Assembly (NCBI GenBank): GCA_903920835.1
Contig: CAIXNQ010000178.1
Location: forward strand, 1-9,098
Length of the DNA: 9,098 nt
Direction: 5' to 3'
Source: an uncultured Bacteroidota bacterium
Lineage (GTDB): Bacteria > Bacteroidota > Bacteroidia > Flavobacteriales > Flavobacteriaceae
Under the pieces are notes generated by a model. That model was not told where the DNA came from. It ran no database searches and saw only the letters and a list, made by a program, of their open reading frames with translations. The position numbers were made by a program, and so were the translations under genes. Every line of letters begins with the position of its first letter. The first letter of the stretch is position 1. This document shows, one piece after another, positions 7,340 to 9,098 of this stretch.

Positions 7340-7372
7340 TCATATTTAAATCTTAAAACGATTATTTAATTA
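7329..7372. terminator. Perfect 13-bp inverted repeat in the convergent gap, possible bidirectional terminator
   Basis: The arms TAATTAAATAATC (7329-7341) and GATTATTTAATTA (7360-7372) are exact reverse complements with an 18-base loop. The left arm contains the TAA stop of the tetR gene (7337-7339). The thioredoxin-like gene ends at 7396 on the opposite strand and is followed, in its own direction, by a T-rich run before this repeat. A hairpin between two convergent genes suggests shared termination. The stem is AT-rich and neither flank has a long T tract directly after the stem, so an intrinsic terminator of the classic kind is not certain. A protein-binding site is an alternative. Confidence 0.45.
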
Positions 7373-7395
7373 CCAATCCTCTCGAAAAAAACAAA

Positions 7396-7692
7396 TTAAA
7401 TTTGCTCTTGAATAAGACCAATAATTGTGTTTGCATCTAACTCTCCTGTCTGACGCCATTTCATTTGGCCGTCTTTATAAATCATTAGCGTTGGTATGCT
7501 TTTAACACGGAGCGCTTCTGCCAATTCCTGGTTTTTATCAACGTCAATTTTAATTATTTTTGCTCTATCGCCAAGCGCTGCTGCAACATCTCTGATTACA
7601 GGATGCATTGAAACTGAGGATTGGTTCCATTCTGTATAAAAATCTATAAGTACTGGAACTTGAGCCGATATTAGTTCTCCAAATTTTGACAT
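7396..7692 (-). CDS. Thioredoxin-fold protein with a degenerate, cysteine-free active site
   Basis: A 98-residue protein with a full thioredoxin fold: VPVLIDFYTEW (12-22) as the central strand leading to the active site, helix MHPVIRDVAAALG (29-41), KIIKIDVDKNQELAEALRV (46-64), the cis-proline loop SIPT (65-68, Pro67) and the last strands LMIYKDGQMKWRQTG (69-83). Where thioredoxins have WCGPC this protein has WNQSS (22-26), and it has no cysteine anywhere, so it cannot act as a dithiol reductase. Everything else looks conserved, which argues for a retained, non-redox role such as a binding or chaperone-like function; this is inference. The frame is intact, so it is not an obvious pseudogene. 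It is convergent with tetR and preceded by a possible -7 box at 7748-7741. The start ATG at 7692 matches the family's short N-terminus. Confidence 0.9.
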   Translation of the reverse strand: MSKFGELISAQVPVLIDFYTEWNQSSVSMHPVIRDVAAALGDRAKIIKIDVDKNQELAEALRVKSIPTLMIYKDGQMKWRQTGELDANTIIGLIQEQI

Positions 7693-7740
7693 AAATCCAA
7701 AAAATTAAATTGCTATAATTAAAAATTTAAAAAATAGATA

Positions 7741-7748
7741 CAAAAGTA
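7741..7748 (-). promoter_or_regulatory. Putative -7 box for the thioredoxin-like gene
   Basis: The minus strand reads TACTTTTG, matching TAnnTTTG. Transcription would begin near 7734, about 42 nt before the ATG. No TTG is seen at the expected -33 distance; that region is a run of A and T. The gene is separated from its minus-strand neighbour by about 400 bp, so a promoter of its own is expected. Confidence 0.45.
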
Positions 7749-7941
7749 GTGTTTTTTTAAAATAAAGCTACTTTTTTTACTTTTTTTAGCCATGTCCTCG
7801 TAACTGTGATTAAAAAAAATGAATGGAGTTTTAAAATAAATAGCTAAATTAACATAAATGCTACCGCCGATGTTAGCAACTCTTGGGGAATTGCTTCTCA
7901 AATGTAGATTATTGTTTAATGAATTATTAGAAGAGTTATTC

Positions 7942-7968
7942 GATTCCTCCTGCGTCGGAAGGACAAGG
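7942..7968. repeat. Possible dispersed repeat fragment (TCCTCCTGCGTCGGAA type)
   Basis: The stretch contains TCCTCCTGCGTCGGAAGGAC, GC-richer than its surroundings. It resembles a short intergenic sequence (bad-match forms of GTCATTCCGACGAAGGAGG) that I recall as common between genes in Bacteroidota genomes. The identification is from memory and pattern only; copy number in this genome cannot be seen here. Confidence 0.35.
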
Positions 7969-7980
7969 ATTACTTTAATT

Positions 7981-8097
7981 AGGAGTTATGGATTATGAAT
8001 TATTTGATTAGCGCAGTTTATTTCCCCTCCCCAGCCCTCCCCGAAGGGGAGGGAGCCGCGATGGATAACTCAAAACTCATAATTCATAACTACTCCT
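7981..8097. repeat. Imperfect inverted repeat around a GC-rich hairpin, possible dispersed (MITE- or REP-like) element
   Basis: The left arm begins AGGAGTTATGGATTATGAAT at 7981. The reverse complement of the right end begins AGGAGTAGTTATGAATTATG, from 8097 leftward. After allowing 2-3 extra bases the arms match at about 19 of 22 positions. Between them lies the C-rich segment 8024-8053 with a strong hairpin. The right arm overlaps the stop codon (TAG at 8092-8090) and last codons of the T9SS protein gene. No target-site duplication or coding capacity was seen, so a mobile origin is only a possibility. Confidence 0.5.
8035..8053. repeat. GC-rich hairpin, 8-bp stem with GAA loop
   Basis: CCCTCCCC (8035-8042) and GGGGAGGG (8046-8053) pair perfectly around a 3-base loop. 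A second C-rich copy, CCCCTCCCC at 8024-8032, could pair with the same G arm instead. The hairpin lies 37 bp past the stop codon of the T9SS protein gene and could end its transcript, but there is no T tract after it on the minus strand. Such CCCTCCCC/GGGGAGGG hairpins look like the intergenic repeats common in Bacteroidota. Confidence 0.6.
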
Positions 8098-9098
8098 TCA
8101 CCACCTTCACTACTTTACTTTCCCTATTAGCTTCATTAAGCTTGAGCAAATACATGCCTTTTGCCAAACTGCTACAATCGAGCTGCCCGTTGGGAGCTAA
8201 ACTGCCTGTTTGGATAGTTGCACCCAGAACATTAAACATTTCATACTGCAATGCGTTTTCATTATTGATAGACAATACATTTTGAACGGGGTTGGGCGAT
8301 ACCGAAAGCTCGCTTTTAGCAAACCCCTCTGCCTCCAACAAACCAGAGTTAAAACGAGAAAAAACGGTCATATAATTATTAGTAAAATGAAGTGCATCAA
8401 GACCAATAGCCACTAATTTGCCATCATCTTGCAAATGCACAGCAAAATAACCTGAGCCATCATTGTTGCCTCTTTGAACGAGGTTATACCCCGTAGTGTT
8501 AAAACCAGTATCGAGCAAACCGCCCGCTGTGTAACGAACAATTAAAAATTGATCACTATTATTACTGTTACGAGAACCTCCAACCATAACAATTTTGCCA
8601 TCGGGTTGTAGTAAAATATTTCCTATTCCAATAGAATTTCCAATGGTTGCAAGGGCAGTGCCATTCGTACCAAAGCTAGTATCAACGCTACCATTAGGCA
8701 AGTATCTAGTTAATTGAATTTGACCAGCACCACTAACACCAAAAATAGCTATCAAAATTTTGTCATCCGGTTGAATGGTTTGAGAGGGTGAAAGTAATGT
8801 GTAATAAGGGAGAATATAAATACCATTTGTTCCATAAGTTGTATCTAGGTTGCCGTTTACTAAATAGCGTGTTAAAAAATCTTGTTCACTTATATTACCT
8901 GGAGCGATTGTATGTTGATCATATCCATCAACAACAATTTTGCCATCTTGTTGTATATTTAAGTTATAAATTTTTTGTCTATTAGTACCATCTGAATAGA
9001 TAGCAGGAGCAACCATCACCCCATTAGTGCCAAAACTACTGTCGATGCTTCCGTTTGCTAATACTTTACAAAGCGTATAATTACAACTATTGGAAACA
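8090..9098 (-). CDS. Secreted delta-60 repeat protein with T9SS type A sorting domain (5' end outside window)
   Basis: The 335 visible residues are the C-terminal part of an exported protein. The frame is open to the right edge; the GTG/ATG at 9019-9014 is internal, because repeat sequence continues upstream of it (LANGSIDSSFGTNG). Four delta-60 repeats are visible, with cores IDSSFGTNG (about 9046-9020), LDTTYGTNG (about 8848-8822), VDTSFGTNG (about 8686-8660) and LDTGFNTTG (about 8515-8489), about 54-66 residues apart. Each is followed by a strand of the type IQPDDKILI, LLQPDGKIVMVGG or LQDDGKLVAIG. These repeats are expected to form a beta-propeller-like or solenoid structure. The last about 72 residues (8308-8093) are a type A sorting domain: LSVSPNPVQNVLSI, FNVLGA, LAKGMYLLKL and a lysine-rich end. 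That domain directs export across the outer membrane by the type IX system and then release or surface attachment. No enzymatic domain is visible; the function is unknown. Confidence 0.9.
   Translation of the reverse strand, partial: VSNSCNYTLCKVLANGSIDSSFGTNGVMVAPAIYSDGTNRQKIYNLNIQQDGKIVVDGYDQHTIAPGNISEQDFLTRYLVNGNLDTTYGTNGIYILPYYTLLSPSQTIQPDDKILIAIFGVSGAGQIQLTRYLPNGSVDTSFGTNGTALATIGNSIGIGNILLQPDGKIVMVGGSRNSNNSDQFLIVRYTAGGLLDTGFNTTGYNLVQRGNNDGSGYFAVHLQDDGKLVAIGLDALHFTNNYMTVFSRFNSGLLEAEGFAKSELSVSPNPVQNVLSINNENALQYEMFNVLGATIQTGSLAPNGQLDCSSLAKGMYLLKLNEANRESKVVKVVKE

Larger units (their letters stand above)
7693..8089. other. Noncoding region between the thioredoxin-like gene and the T9SS protein gene
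   Basis: About 400 bp without a convincing gene. From 7693 to about 7800 it is very AT-rich and holds the probable promoter of the thioredoxin-like gene. From about 7800 to 7935 there is a stretch of more mixed composition that I do not recognise. Its only frame, 60 codons on the minus strand, resembles no known family and has a lysine- and phenylalanine-rich end. From about 7942 to 8097 there are sequences that look like dispersed intergenic repeats, described separately. Confidence 0.65.

Noticed and set aside
7719..7901. 60-codon minus-strand frame in the gap upstream of the thioredoxin-like gene
   Set aside because: No family resemblance; the 3' half is encoded by A/T runs and overlaps the probable promoter of the thioredoxin-like gene. 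It could be a decayed fragment, but nothing supports a function.
8024..8053. CRISPR repeat
   Set aside because: Only one hairpin with one extra half-arm is present, with no regular spacers and no cas genes nearby.
7995..8285. 96-codon plus-strand frame across the hairpin
   Set aside because: It runs through the repeat element and then antisense to the T9SS sorting domain, whose minus-strand reading is clear.
9014..9019. GTG/ATG as the start of the delta-60 protein
   Set aside because: The frame stays open to the window edge and the upstream residues continue the repeat (LANGSIDSSFGTNG), so the real start lies outside the window.

Overview
The window looks like a chromosomal piece of a flavobacterium (Bacteroidota, probably Flavobacterium or a close relative). 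The evidence is the AT-rich DNA, -7 promoter boxes of the TAnnTTTG type with no clear Shine-Dalgarno sequences, a Bacteroidota-style FtsL-like gene, and a secreted protein ending in a type IX secretion (T9SS) type A sorting domain.

Left part (1-5020, minus strand): the start of the division and cell wall (dcw) operon, in transcription order mraZ, rsmH, ftsL-like, ftsI, murE. murE runs off the left edge. Neighbouring genes overlap by 14, 7 and 4 bp or are separated by 3 bp, so they are very probably one transcript with coupled translation. They supply the operon regulator (MraZ), a 16S rRNA methyltransferase (RsmH), a small bitopic divisome protein (FtsL-like), the septal transpeptidase (FtsI) and the diaminopimelate-adding ligase (MurE). 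Upstream of mraZ are three GTGG boxes with an exact 10-bp period, overlapping the upstream part of a likely promoter. This is a good candidate MraZ operator.

Middle part (5021-7372, plus strand): a 302-bp divergent intergenic region, then an alpha/beta hydrolase, the ribosome-assembly GTPase EngB (YihA/YsxC) and a TetR-family regulator. The three genes are closely spaced (36 and 19 bp) and probably co-transcribed. A perfect 13-bp inverted repeat overlaps the tetR stop codon and lies between tetR and the convergent next gene. It may terminate transcription from both sides.

Right part (7373-9098, minus strand): a 98-residue thioredoxin-fold protein whose active site reads WNQSS instead of WCGPC and which has no cysteine at all. 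It is followed by about 400 bp of noncoding DNA holding what look like dispersed repeats, including a GC-rich hairpin inside a larger imperfect inverted repeat. Last comes the 3' part of a delta-60 repeat protein with a T9SS sorting domain, open at the right edge.

Most of the window is conserved housekeeping sequence. I see no convincing new multi-gene system. The points most worth a second look are the MraZ box, the cysteine-free thioredoxin-like protein, the repeat-bearing intergenic region and the truncated last repeat of the secreted protein.
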